A stretch of 64,000 nucleotides of DNA from Cordia subcordata (GCA_028554755.1 JAPTOF010000014.1:6510001-6574000); one strand, 5' to 3'; shown: positions 34,419-46,248, counted from the stretch's first letter. Numbers and translations are program-made. Notes: generated by a model not told the origin, from the letters alone.

Positions 34419-37400
34419 TCATGTTTTGGTATTGCAGCTGTCACCGTATAAGAAATCCAGAACTGTTAAGCCTTTCACTGACTTATTTCCCGAACCTTCT
34501 GTTTTCTTTGTGTGGTTAACAACTGAAGGACGGGAACTAATAAATGGTTCCAACTTAATCTCAGACTCAAACTTAGCTGCAAATGACAAGGTTGACCGGA
34601 GGGCCTTTTGGCCCGAACTTGGAGTGTTTGACAAAAATGAAGTCTTTGAAGAGCTAACTACGCCTATGTTATTCTCAGCTGTTGATTTGTCTGGATAGGC
34701 AGAAGACATCAACCCATATGGCATCCTACTTGTATGCTGAAACTTGAGTTGTGCACCATCTCTCTCATGGGCATAATTTAGAGCACAGTTACCCTCATTG
34801 GAATGTGAATTAGAGGATTGCGCAGCAGTAGAATGTCCAGGTGAAGCTTTCCCCAACAAGAGAAAGTTTATACCACGTGGAGCAGCTGAAGGAAGAACTG
34901 GTTCAATTTGGCCACACAGATTGTTAACTTTAACTGCGTCATCCCTTTTAGGAGATGAGGTACTTTCTTTACTTCTACTAAGATCACTTACTGCAGAGGA
35001 TCCAATTCCCGAATCCCAATTTGGAAACAAGCTTGAAACTGCTTTACCACTGGAATCATTTAAAGAAGTTTTGCCGAATGACAAAAAGTTTATTCCTTTA
35101 GGCATCCAGGTGGCTGATGCCCTCTCAAAACTATCTTTCACCTTTTTGCTGTTGTCTTCCCCAGATTGGATCTTCTCATGACCAAGCTTGGTACTTTTTT
35201 CTGATGTTGAAGGTTGACCAGATTGGTTCTGATTACCATTTTCTATAGGTGATGACTTGCCACGGAAGAAGATATTAACTCCTCTAGGAGCCTGAGTAAT
35301 ATGTTTCTGAACATGTCCACCCACATTATGCTCTGTACTCTTACCAACAGACACCCCAATAGAGCAGGACTTGGTATCAGCAATTTGTTGAGCAATGTGA
35401 TGAATATTTTCCAGCTTCTTGGAGTCTGACAACATGGATGGAGACTTCAGCCCAGACTCCAAGCCAGTTGAGGTTGTTATCGAACCTTCATTAGTTGGCA
35501 TCTAATTTCAGAGACAAAAAGTAAGTATTTGCTTCCAGGCCTTCTACTCGTAAATACAGAAAGCAACAACTGTCGGTAAGTGAGATCCAATAGATCAACA
35601 GCAAGTAAAATTCAATAGAATTCACCTTATGTGAAAACAAGCAGCTTGCACCTCTACTGCAAAAACCCTTCATCACATAATTGTCGCACAGATATTTGGA
35701 GAGTTGATGATCAAATGGGCAATCATCTCCTTTCATGCATGAGTGACGTGCAAAATGACAACAAGGCTGCAATAACAAAGCATATACAAAAATTAACATT
35801 CTAATTGTAAGCCTTTGATCTTAAAAGGGGCATACGAGATGAAATAGGACAAGACTTGGACTGGACATTCATCATAACATTTTCACTAAGGAGCATCATT
35901 TAGATGACAGAATAGGAAAAGAGACAATTATTTTGCAGACTAACATAATAACGAAAGATCAATTGCATCTTCAGGGTATAAGTTCTCCAAATTGCTTGTC
36001 ATGTAAGCAATTTGCATCGCAGATGAATGTGTTGTTCTGAAATTCTGTCTCAAGTGGAAACAACTGCTAAACATAGGAATGTAACTAAAACTGGATTACT
36101 TTGTAATTTCTGTTCCCTTTATCATGGAAGCATGTCACAACAGGTGGTGTTCAGGTTTCATATAACATGCAGACGAGTAGAGATTAAAAAAGAAGAGAGT
36201 ATAGTCTATTGCATCAGCATAATTCTTAAATTAAAGAAACACAAGCATTTCGTTGACATTCCAGCTTGCTAAGAATGAGCTGTTTAAGCCATTGGTTAAC
36301 ACACTTAATTTCCTAATGATTGTAAATCTGATACAGAACCACAAAGGCAGTATTTTCTTGGCTGGGGTAAACAAAACAAGACAACAAAAATCAATAGTAA
36401 AGGGAATCAAAATGAAGTAGGAGAAGAATACCAGATCTATTGTGAACAGAGGCATAACCACAAAAATCATAACAGTTTTAAATGAGCATACCTTGGATTT
36501 TGTCAAGGGTATTGTATCATGTGAGAATTTGCACTTTTCACCCTACAAGAATCATTTGGCAAAGAAAAAATATCAGATGAATTTTGAAGCGTCAAAAATT
36601 ATTAAAAGTGAACAACAGAAACAGAAGTCCCAACCTCCTGGCATCTTCCCTTGAGATAGTGTCGGCAATAAGTTACTGGCTTTAGTTTCACCACTGGTTG
36701 TAGCTTCAGCCGTTTAACCCCAAGCTTTCGGTTCTTTTCGGCTCTTTTCATTCTATCTTTTCTCTGCAGAACATAGTGTAACAACAAGCTTTATTTTCCA
36801 TTTAAAACAAATGACAAAAAGATAATAGATAACATAGATTGGCATCCTATCATAACAGACACTTTTTGTAACTAAAATTTTGAAATCCAGCAATGAATTC
36901 CAACAAATGCATCTCAATCAGCCAAAATGTGTGTGCGTATATATATATAGCAACTAAAATCATTTATCATAGCCAACAAAATATACCTTTTTCCTTGCTT
37001 TTCTCTCCTGGGTTAATGGACCTCTCTTTTTTTTCTTTTTGGAGGCATTAGCTTCCTGCCAAAAGAAATCGCATATTCAGTGAGATCCTCTCTGTATGAG
37101 CAAAATACAAGCCCCCAAAGACTGCACAGTTATTGGAGAAGAAATGATATTTGAGGAGGGATTAAGGGGGAGCTCAAGCGGTCGAGACTACCTTCCCCGA
37201 GGTGTGAGGTCCTGGGTTCAAATCCCATGGGATACAGAGAGTTGGGTTGGGGATGGGGGGTTTTTGTAAAATATATATATATATATATTAAAAAAATGAT
37301 ATTTCAGAAAAGTACATCATATTACACAGAAAATTTTGGATGTTACTTGGATCCATACATTGACAACCTGCATTAAACTTCTTTGGTTTTTATTGACTTC

Positions 37401-39366
37401 ATTTGCAAGCTATAAAGACATATTGATCTACAAACATAACATGTTAGGGAAAAAGAGAACGTGAAGCCACAACTAACAAGGGATTCTTGCACCGAAGATA
37501 ATTTATTAATCCAGCAACTTAGTAACCATTAGAATATAATCTACTTTGATATTGTAATCTGCACAAACACAGAAATTTGAAGTCTTCGTGTATACAAGTT
37601 TAAGACATATTGTACCTGTCCAACAGTTTCGGATACTTGGATTCTAGCAACATTTTGTGGGTTGACTTTTCCTCCTGGAGCTGTATGTTCCAAGTCAGCT
37701 TCAGGATGATCTGAAACGCTGGGTCCACCAACCTGCTTCATTATTCCACCAGCATCAAGAAGAAAACTATCATGACTATCCGCCTTCCAAATCTCTGCAT
37801 CTTTTCTAGAAGCAACATAATCAAAATTATGACCCACATCTTCTCCAATTCTTTCATTTTCCTTTCCAATCATAATATCGCTTCTACTTATGATATCTTG
37901 GAATAAAGAAGTGGATGTGCGACAATTCCCATCTTCACTAGCAGCCTTCTCGTTATAATTAATATCTTTACAAACTTGAAGCTCCTCCACGTTATTATCT
38001 TCTGGCAACATTTCATCATCCAATAATACATCCACTGACCTATGATAGACCCCATCTTCTCCAGATACTTCCCCTTCTTCAATCTCTTCCTCTGCAGGTA
38101 CACACTGAGAAAAATCCATGTCAACAGATCTTGAGATTAATTTCTCCAATTCCCTCTCCCTCCGATGCAATTCCTGCTCCATTTCCTTGGACACATTGCT
38201 GTCTTCAACATCACCCTTCTTTTGACAGTCTTCGCCACTTCTTGTTAATTCAGGCACTGTATCCATATCTAAGGGCATCTCGATTGATTCACAAACCTCA
38301 CGTACATGGATTTCCTCATCCCCCTTGAGCTTCCTTATACGATTATTGCCCTCAACATCACAAACATCTACCATACAATGCTCATTATTTCGGTCGTTAA
38401 CAATCTCAACAACCTGATCACAAGCCTTGTCGTGCTTATCATTTTGATCATTAACAATCTCAAAAACCTGATTATGAGCCTTGATGTGACTATCTTTCTG
38501 ATCATTTGCAATCTCAACAACCTTACTCCCAGCCACCATGGAATGTAAACCATTAACATTATTGTTTTCTTGAGCAAACTCCTCATTACCTTCCCTGGAA
38601 ACAGCCATAGAGTCAAACCCTCCGACTTTAACTCGACTATCACTAAGATCTAAATCCTCTTTGCTTCCATTAGCTATCAAAACATCATGGACTTGCCCTA
38701 CTTTACCACCACCCCTATCATCTTCGAAAACAAACAGAAACACAGACAGATCAGAAAATTACACTATTGCGCCAGCAATTTTCTTACCCAATAAGAAGGC
38801 CTAGTTATGTTAAAACGCTTAGATAGAAAAAATCAGTTTCTTTACATAATAGTGAAATGAAGTGAAAAAGCAAAATTGAAGGCAATATGAAGGGTCACGG
38901 CTTTGAGTCCTGATTCTTGAAACCAAACTCTTCCAAAAGTAAGAGGTAAAAGAAGCCCACATTTTCATATAGTAGCAAAATGAAGCAAAAACATAAAATT
39001 TATTCTGTGTCACTTTCGACGCCAAGTGTTTGAGCCGTGAAAATTGTCTCTCGCAAAATTAAGAGGAAAATAAGACGATTGAAGTTTAAAATAAACCATA
39101 CACGTGCATCAGGAACCTTGAACACAAGATTGTACTTAATAAGACTACGTTGAAATTCAGAGGAAAATAAGACAATTGAAGTGGAAAGTTGAAGTACCTT
39201 GAGGATGGTGAAAGCCAAAAGAGGCGTCGCCGCAGAGGGATAGGATGCGAATGAAGGTGTCGTAGGTCTGACTCTTCAACGGCCGCCGCCGCCGATGACG
39301 AGGGAAAGCGAAGGTGCTAGGGTTTAGGGTTTCAAACTGTAAGTTATTATTATTAGTATTTACCAT
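34419..39366 (-). CDS. Zinc finger CCCH protein, C3H65/EMB1789-like, 915 aa
   Basis: Exons: 39366-39198, 38721-37616, 37055-36987, 36763-36635, 36542-36492, 35766-35626 and 35501-34419 (2748 nt, 916 codons with stop). Three tandem CCCH fingers are split over exons 4-6. They begin at about C481 (CRHYLKGRCQEGEKCKFSH, C-x7-C-x5-C-x3-H), C510 (CCHFARHSCMKGDDCPFDH) and C535 (CDNYVMKGFCSRGASCLFSH, C-x8). Such fingers usually bind RNA. The Arabidopsis relative C3H65 is embryo-essential (EMB1789), so a nuclear RNA-related role is likely. The long acidic N-terminal region holds three 18-residue repeats; exon 3 is Lys-rich; exon 7 carries three copies of a P(R/K)G(I/V)N...GK motif. The chosen start begins MVNTNNNN. 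An in-frame ATG at 39456 would add 30 residues. The AAACCCTAAACCCTAG stretch in exon 1 resembles a telo-box. Confidence 0.88.
37153..37293 (+). mobile_element. tRNA-derived SINE in a CCCH-gene intron, 11-bp target duplication
   Basis: The head is AGCTCAAGCGGTCGAGAC (A-box region), then CCTGGGTTCAAATCCC (B box), then GTTGGGTTGGGGATGG and a T-run with a TA tail. AAATGATATTT lies on both sides (37142-37152 and 37294-37304). It sits in the intron between exons 2 and 3 of the CCCH gene, opposite to that gene's strand. Confidence 0.85.
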
Positions 39367-39836
39367 TGCTTCTTTTGATGTCGAACGCCTAGAGGGTTTT
39401 TCTTTGGGGATTGGTGTGACGCCCCGACAAATTTCACCAAATAAACCAAATGACATGCGTGACCATCGCAAGCCTCAGAAGGTCACTTGGTAAACCTGCA
39501 AGGCTATATCCACAAGTAACTCGCATCATTGCATCATTTAGAGCTTACCCCAAAATCTTGAATGCTCACTGCTCAATCAAGCCCTTTGTGAAGCTAAGAT
39601 GAAAACCCTACCTTCATCAATCAACCTTCAAAAATCTGAATTGTAACACAACAAGTTAACTTGAGTCTCTCTCCCTTTCATTCCTCTCTAAGGATTTAAA
39701 AGAAGAAAGAAACCTCTACATTATAAATATTTTTTTAAAAAAAATTCAAAAACTATAAAAGTGCCTCTCAAAATGTTATTATTTTCAAATTAACCCCAAG
39801 TCTAATAAGGAGGTACCAACACATGCCCACTGTTTA

Positions 39837-40047
39837 GCACTTATTTGGATTAACTTTTTTCAAAAACATTTTAACAGCTATTAAAAAAAATTAAAAGTTA
39901 AAAATTTTGATTTCTAAAAAAAAAATCTGTATTTGAGCTTTTTTTAAAGTTTTAACTTTTTTTAAAGCAAAATCAAATAATTATTGCAAATTTAAAGTAA
40001 CTTTTTAGGGAAAAAAATTCTTTAAAAAAAGCCAACCAAACAAGCCG
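39837..40047. mobile_element. Harbinger/Tourist-like MITE, array copy 1 (degraded)
   Basis: TTA lies on both sides (39834-39836 and 40048-40050). The ends are more worn than in the other copies (TTTGGATTAAC on the left, AAAGCCAACCAAACAAG on the right). Same relative position as in copies 2 and 3. Confidence 0.75.
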
Positions 40048-40604
40048 TTAGCCCATATTATGTAAATTTCAGCAAGCTATGTGCTGACATACTTGTCAAA
40101 TTTATATTTTTTTTAGGTCAGGAAATTAAGTAACATTATCACATCAAACAAATATATAATGGTTGAGCCATCATATTGAACATCAAGAAGGCACGAGATA
40201 CGCCTTCTCAAAAGCAAAAGATCAATCACCATGCAGGCAACATGCCTATCCCTTCAAAAAGAAAATCAAACCAATCAAACTCCCACAAACCAAAAATTAT
40301 AAAGCAAACACCATCCACCCTTAATTATGCTCTATTTATTATAATCTTATTTTAAAATGCTTATCATATTAAAATAAAGGTACATCTTATAAGATTTAGG
40401 ACATTTTATTACATGCATCTATGAAAATTCAATACATGCATTTATGAAAATTCAAAACAAACCATACTTTTTATCTTACAAGAAATAAGCAATCTATCTT
40501 ATCTTATTTTTTACAGCTATAGAATGCATGGTACATATGATATGACATATTAAATTTTATAAGATATCACCAAATTTATATAAAATACACATCTTAGAAT
40601 AAGA

Positions 40605-40784
40605 TCATTCCAAACACATTATCCCAAAACTTAAATAATCATCCTGTGTCACGTCCCCCACGTGAGCCAACCTATTCTCCATATGTTGCAATTGTTGTTG
40701 TTGCTCGTATACTCCGTGATCACTGTGATAAAAGTGTGAAGAGGGCCAAGTAGCTTTGTTGTATTTATAGGCAATTGAAGCGAA
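40605..40784 (-). other. Conserved 59-codon open frame, array copy 1
   Basis: Read from 40784 it gives FASIAYKYNKATWPSSHFYH, then a Gln-rich stretch (YEQQQQLQHMENRL), and ends at a TGA at 40607-40605. The same frame, length and stop occur in copies 2 and 3. An in-frame stop lies just upstream, so it would need a splice acceptor or the internal ATG (MENRLAH). The family is not recognised. A TATA-like CCTATAAATAC falls at its start, so this may instead be promoter and leader sequence. Confidence 0.3.
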
Positions 40785-41710
40785 TATTGCAGATTATGAA
40801 GCCATGGGCTTGCAGCCTGTGCCTAAAGCAAAGAATCAAAGGCAGTATTGGAATAAAAAGCAACAAGGCACCTAAGCTAACTTAGTAAGTAGCTCTCAAA
40901 GTAATTAGCTTACAAATATACAGAGAACTTACGCACAAAACTCACGTTTATGGAATGCTAAGAAGATCAAACCTAAGAAGTCTAACACATATGCAAGCAT
41001 ATAAAGACAAACAACCAATGATATGAGCAAAGTAAAAAAGGAAAAATGAGGAAAAAAAACTCATAAACCAAACAATCGAAAGGGAATTTACAATAGGAGG
41101 ATCTTGATTTAGCCCAAGATTTGTAAGGTTAGGGTAAGATGAATCATAAGGACTTGATATAAATAAAATGAAAGGATACTCAAAATCAATGAACAAACTT
41201 AATAAGGACTTGCTAACAGATAGACTACATAAATCGACGAATAGCAACGAATTTTAACAAATTTGTGAATAACATTGAGCAGTAATAAATTTTCAAAGGC
41301 AAACTTATAAATGAAAATGAAAATTCAATTTATGTAGTTTCAATGCTTCAACTAAGCAACGTTACATAGAGATAGAACAAAACAATAAAAAGAAAGAAAT
41401 AGAATATACCCCCAAAATCTTGAATGTTCAGTACTCAATCAAGCCCTTTATGCAGCCAAGATGGAACCCCTAGCTTCATCAATCAAGCATCAAAAATCTA
41501 TATTGTGACACAAAACAAGCTAGCTTGAGTCACTCTCTCTCTCTCTCTCGTTCCTTTCTCTGTAGGGTGTAAAAGAAAGAAAGAAACGTCTATATTATAA
41601 ATATTTTCCTTGAAAAAATTCAAGAACTGTAAAAGTGCCTCTCGAAATCTTATTATTTTTAAATTAACCCCAAGTCTAATAAGGTGGTACTAACACGTGC
41701 CCACGGTTTA

Positions 41711-41931
41711 GGGCCCGTTTGGATTGGCTTTTTTTAAAAGTATTTTAATAGTTATTGAAAAATAGTTTTTTCTAGACGTTAAAAATTCTGATTTCCAAAA
41801 AAACTGTATTTGAGCTTTTTTTTTTAAGTTTCAGCTTTTTTGGAAGCAAAATCAAATAATTATTGCAAATTTAATGTAACTTTTATAGGAGAAAAAAGTG
41901 GTTTTCCTTGAAAAGCCAATCCAAGCAGCCC
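41711..41931. mobile_element. Harbinger/Tourist-like MITE, array copy 2
   Basis: The left end GGGCCCGTTTGGATTGGC is matched on the opposite strand by the right end GGGCTGCTTGGATTGGC. TTA flanks both sides (41708-41710, 41932-41934), the 3-bp target duplication of PIF/Harbinger elements. It is 221 bp and non-coding. Confidence 0.85.
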
Positions 41932-42487
41932 TTAGCCCATATTGTGTAAATTTCAACAACCTGTACGCTGACATTCTTGTCAAATTTGAATTTTTTTAGG
42001 TCAAGAAATTAAGCAACAGTACCACATCAAACAAATACATAATGGTTGAGTCATAATATCGAACATCAAGAAGGCACAAGAGAAGCCTTCTCAAAAGCAA
42101 AAGATCAAACACCATGCAGACAACATACCTATTCCTTCAAAACGAAAATCAAACCAAGCAAACTCTCACAAACCAAAAATTATAAAACAATCTCCATCCA
42201 CCCTTAATTATTCTCTATTTGTTGTAATCTTATTTTAGAATGTTTATTATATTGAAATGAGGGTACATCTTATAAAATTTAAGACAACTTTTCACATGCA
42301 TCTATGAAAATTCAATACAAGCATTTATGAAAATTCAAAACAAACCATACTTGTTATCTTATAAGAATTAAGCAATCCATCTTATCTTATTTTTTACAGT
42401 TATAAATTGCATGGTACATATAATAAGACACATTAAATTTTATAAGATATCTCGAAATTTGTATAAGATATACATCTTAAAATAAGA

Positions 42488-42667
42488 TCATTCCAAACAC
42501 ACTATCCCAACACTTAAACAATCATCCCGTGTCACGTCCCCTACGTAAGCCAACCTATTCTCTATTTGTTGTAATTGTTGTTGTTGCTCGTATACTCCGT
42601 GATCACTGTGATAGAAGTGTGAAGAGGGCCAAGCAGCTTTGTTGTATTTATAGGCAATTGAAGCGAA
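42488..42667 (-). other. Conserved 59-codon open frame, array copy 2
   Basis: Same frame and length as copy 1, ending at the equivalent TGA (42490-42488). It reads FASIAYKYNKAAWPSSHFYH and then YEQQQQLQQIENRL. The ATG of copy 1 is ATA here. A possible acceptor, ATCCACAG, directly precedes it. Confidence 0.3.
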
Positions 42668-43604
42668 AACTGTGGATTATGAAGCCATGGGCTGGTAGCT
42701 TGTGCCTAAAGCAAAGTGCTAAAGGCAGTATTGGAATAAAAAACAATAAGGCACCTGAGCTAAACTTAATAAGTAGCTCTCAAAGTAACTAGCTTATAAA
42801 GATACAAAGAACTTACATGCAAAACTCATGTTCATGGAATGCTAGGAAGATCAAACCTAAGATCGAAAGTCTAACACATATGCAAGCATATAAAGACAAA
42901 CAACCAATGATATGAGCAAAGTATAATAAGGGGAAATGAGAAAAAAAAAACTCATACACTAGACAATCGTAAGGGAATTTACAATAGGAGGATCTTGATT
43001 TAGCCACGGGTACATATGGTCAGGGTAAGATGAGTCATAAGATCTTAATACAAATAAAATGAAAGGATACTCAAAATCAATGAACGAACTTAATAAGGAC
43101 TTGCTAAGAGATAGGCTACATAAATTGATGAAGAGTAACAGATTTTAACAAATTTATGAATAACATTGTGCAGTAATAAATTTTCAAAGGCAAACTTATA
43201 AATGAAGATGGAAATTCAACTTATTTATTTTCAATTCTTCAACTAAGCAACACTACATAGAAATAGAACAAAACAATAAAAAGGAAGAAATAGAATACAC
43301 CCCCAAAATCTTGAATGCTCACTACTCAATCAAGCCCTTTTTGCATCCAAGATGGAAACCCTAGCTTCATCAATCAAACTTCAAAAATCTGAATTGTGAC
43401 ACAAAACAATCTAGCTTGAGTCACTCACACACTCTCTCTTTTTCGTTCCTTTCTCTGCTAGGTGTAAAGAAAGAAAAAAACCTCTATATTATAAATATTT
43501 TTCTTTAAAAAATTCAAGAACTGTAAAAGTGCCCCTCAAAATCTTATTATTTTTAAATTAACCCCAAGTCTAATAATGAGGTACTAACATGCGCCCACAA
43601 TTTA

Positions 43605-43829
43605 GGGCCCGTTTGGATTTGCTTTTTTCAAAAGTATTTTAATAGCTATTGAAAAATAGTTTTTTTCTAGAAGTTAAAAATTCTGATTTCTAAAAAAACT
43701 ATATTTGTACTTTTTTCAATGTTTCAGCTTTTTTGGAATCAAAATAAAATAATTATTGCAAATTTAATATAACTTTTTAGGGGAAAAAAGTATTTTTTTT
43801 CCTTTAAAAAAGCCAATCCAAATAGGCCC
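43605..43829. mobile_element. Harbinger/Tourist-like MITE, array copy 3
   Basis: The left end GGGCCCGTTTGGATTTGC and the right end (opposite strand) GGGCCTATTTGGATTGGC are flanked by TTA (43602-43604, 43830-43832). Confidence 0.83.
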
Positions 43830-44366
43830 TTAGCCCATATTGTGTAAATTTCAGCAACCTGTATGCTGACATACTTGTCAAATTTGAATTTTTTTTGGGT
43901 CAGGAAATTGAGTAACATTACCACATCAAACAAATACATAATAGTTGAGTCATAGTATCCAACATCAAGAAGGCACAAGAGAAGCCTTCTCAAAAGCAAA
44001 GCATCAAACACCATATAGGCAACATATCTATCCCTTCAAAAGGAAAATCAAACCAAGCAAACTCCCACAAACCAAAAGTATAAAACAATCATCATCCACC
44101 CTTAATTATGCTCTATTTGTTATCATCATGTTGAAATGAGGGTACATCTTATAAAATTTAAGATATTTTATCACATGCATCTATGAAAATTCAATACAAG
44201 CATTTATGAAAATTCAAAACAAACCATACTTGTTATCTTATAAGAAATAAGCAATCCATCTTTTCTTATTTTTTACAGCTATAGAATGCATGGTACATAT
44301 GATAAAACATATTAAATTTTATAAGATATCACCAAATTTGTATAAGATATACATCTTAAAATAAGA

Positions 44367-44546
44367 TCATTCCAAACACACTATCCCAACACTTAAACAA
44401 TCATCCCGTGTCACGTCTCCCACGTAAGCCAACCTATTTTCCATTTGTTGCAATTGTTGTTGTTGCTTGTATACTCCGTGATCACTGTGATAGAAGTGTG
44501 AAGAGGGCCAAGCAGCCTTGTTGTATTTATAGGCAATTGAAGCGAA
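44367..44546 (-). other. Conserved 59-codon open frame, array copy 3
   Basis: Same frame and length, ending at 44369-44367, with YKQQQQLQQMENRL. A possible acceptor, TTCACAG, precedes it. Upstream on the minus strand lies the unduplicated DNA with the possible first exon at 44756. Confidence 0.3.
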
Positions 44547-44739
44547 AACTGTGAATTATGAAGCCATGGGCTTGCAGTCTGTGCCTAAAGCAAAGAGTCA
44601 AAGGTCGTATTGGTTGGAACTTCCCACCTGTAGGTAACATTGTAACAATTTGAATAAGTTTGAATGTTTGAATTCAATAAACAAAGAACAAAATGAAACC
44701 ATCTGGAGTTGGCAGAAGAAGAAACCGAAAGTATTCTCA

Positions 44740-44756
44740 CCCCGCGACTGAGACAT
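44740..44756 (-). other. Possible first exon of an unrecognised gene upstream of the array
   Basis: On the minus strand an ATG at 44756 starts MSQSR and meets a good donor-like sequence, CGGG followed by GTGAGA. Upstream is a pyrimidine-rich leader-like stretch and a TATA-like run near 44915. An acceptor-like CTACAG lies near 44632, just outside the array. If real, the gene would run into array copy 3. Weak evidence: no family recognised. Confidence 0.2.
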
Positions 44757-46248
44757 TTTCTTCTTTTTTTTTTTTTTAGAAAGAGAAAGCAAATTAGCAG
44801 CACATGATGAAATGAAAGGGAGAGGACTTAATTAAGTTGAATTGAAGAAATGGAGATGGTGAAATGGAGGAAATTTGATGATTGAGTGCAGCTAAATAAA
44901 TAATAAGAGTGAGATAGATATATAGATGAATGTGTGACCGAAAAAGATGTCCAAATAGCACACACACTATGCGGAAACAAAAGAAACATGGCAACACCTT
45001 TAATTACAACATCCAACACATGCAAGCAAAGAGCACATGTTAAACACTATGGAACAGGTGGTAACAGTGAGAGAAGCAATAAAACCCCACTATGGACTTT
45101 AAATTAATAGATGAAGTAAGTAGATTACGATTAGGGTCGGTTGAGGACTCATTATAGCGACGGTGTTTGAAATGCACTCGCAGCCTCAAGAACTCTGTTG
45201 GACTCAGCGGCTACATGTGGGTTGATTCTCTATATACACCTTTTCTTTTTCACCCGCTTGTGCTTCTGTTTTTCTTTTTGATTTTCTCTTTTTTTTTTCA
45301 ATTCTTCTCTTTTTTTATTAATTATATTTTATCAAAAATTACAAAATCATACTTTATATGTTTTTAAAATTATAAATAACCTCATTTACTATTTTCTTTT
45401 TTGGTCGGACATTTACTAGAGTTTCAACTTTTCTGTTTATGTAACAATACTACAAAATTTATGAGCCTTGTAAATAGTTCTTAATTTTTTTAGTCTTTTG
45501 GTATTAGTGTCAAAATTTGTTATTACTATTTTAAAAAAGTATTAAATTCAAACTAAGAGCAAAAAAAGTTATTTTACTATTTGATAAAAAAATCAAAGAT
45601 TTATTGAATAAAAGATTAGCTTGTAATATGTTTGATTAAGATTGTTGTTTAAAACAATGATTATGTATTTACTTATTTTAAAATTTTAAACTTCTATGTT
45701 AATTATTATTTATTTTATTATTAAAATTATTATTTTGTTTATTATATTTATTAAATTTTAGTTTTAAATTTTTATTATTTTATTTATATTATTATTAAGT
45801 TTCTATATTTTATTTTTTAAAATTATTATTATTTACTGTTAATTTTTAACTTACTTTTTTCAAGTAATATACTTAATTTGTGATTATAAAAAAGTATATA
45901 TATATATATGTGTGTGTGTGTGTATGGTGTAGTTTATAAATTAATATGTTATAACCTGCTTTTGTAAATTATAGTTTTAAAAAAATAGGTGAACAAAAAA
46001 TTTAATTGGGTCAAATTATTAAAAAATGGAAAAAGGTACCGGGGGGGGGGGGAACTTTTCCGGTAAAAATAAAAAATAAAAAAATTCCCAATGCCGAAAA
46101 CGACGCCGTTATAACAAAACAACGAGGATACATGAAAACGACGTCGTCTTTTAGCTTTCTAAATCATGCATCACCCCGTAAAACCTCAAAACCCCCTTCA
46201 CCCTAACCCAGATACACACACAACACACACAAAAACAAGCGATCAAAA
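44757..46248. other. Spacer with the bS16 promoter at its right end
   Basis: Very AT-rich from 45250 to 46000, with a TA/TG microsatellite at about 45895-45925 and a run of 13 G at about 46039-46051. No gene is seen. Confidence 0.55.
46095..46152 (+). promoter_or_regulatory. Paired AAAACGACG motifs upstream of the bS16 gene
   Basis: AAAACGACGCCGTT at about 46097 and AAAACGACGTCGTCTTTT at about 46134 lie 100-150 bases before the start codon. The second holds the palindrome ACGACGTCGT. Motifs of this kind recur in plant core promoters of housekeeping genes. Function here is inferred from position and repetition only. Confidence 0.4.

Larger units (their letters stand above)
39545..44618. repeat. 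Tandem array, about 2.7 copies of a 1.87-kb unit
   Basis: The phrase CCCAAAATCTTGAATG starts at 39549, 41411 and 43302. A second anchor, ACTCCGTGATCACTGTGATA, starts at 40711, 42594 and 44473. The periods are therefore 1862-1891 bases. Homology starts close to 39545 and stops near 44618, where the third copy breaks off after GTATTGG, giving the order A-B-A-B-A with A of about 1.3 kb and B of about 0.55 kb. Copies differ by scattered substitutions and small indels. Each A block holds a Harbinger-like MITE, a MITE-like segment related to 18420-18665, and on the minus strand a splice-acceptor-like TTTGCTTTAG followed by a short open frame. Confidence 0.93.

Noticed and set aside
39457..39471. 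Upstream start for the CCCH protein at the left edge of its open frame
   Set aside because: The frame opens on a TTG there; the only ATG codons in frame are at 39456 and 39366.
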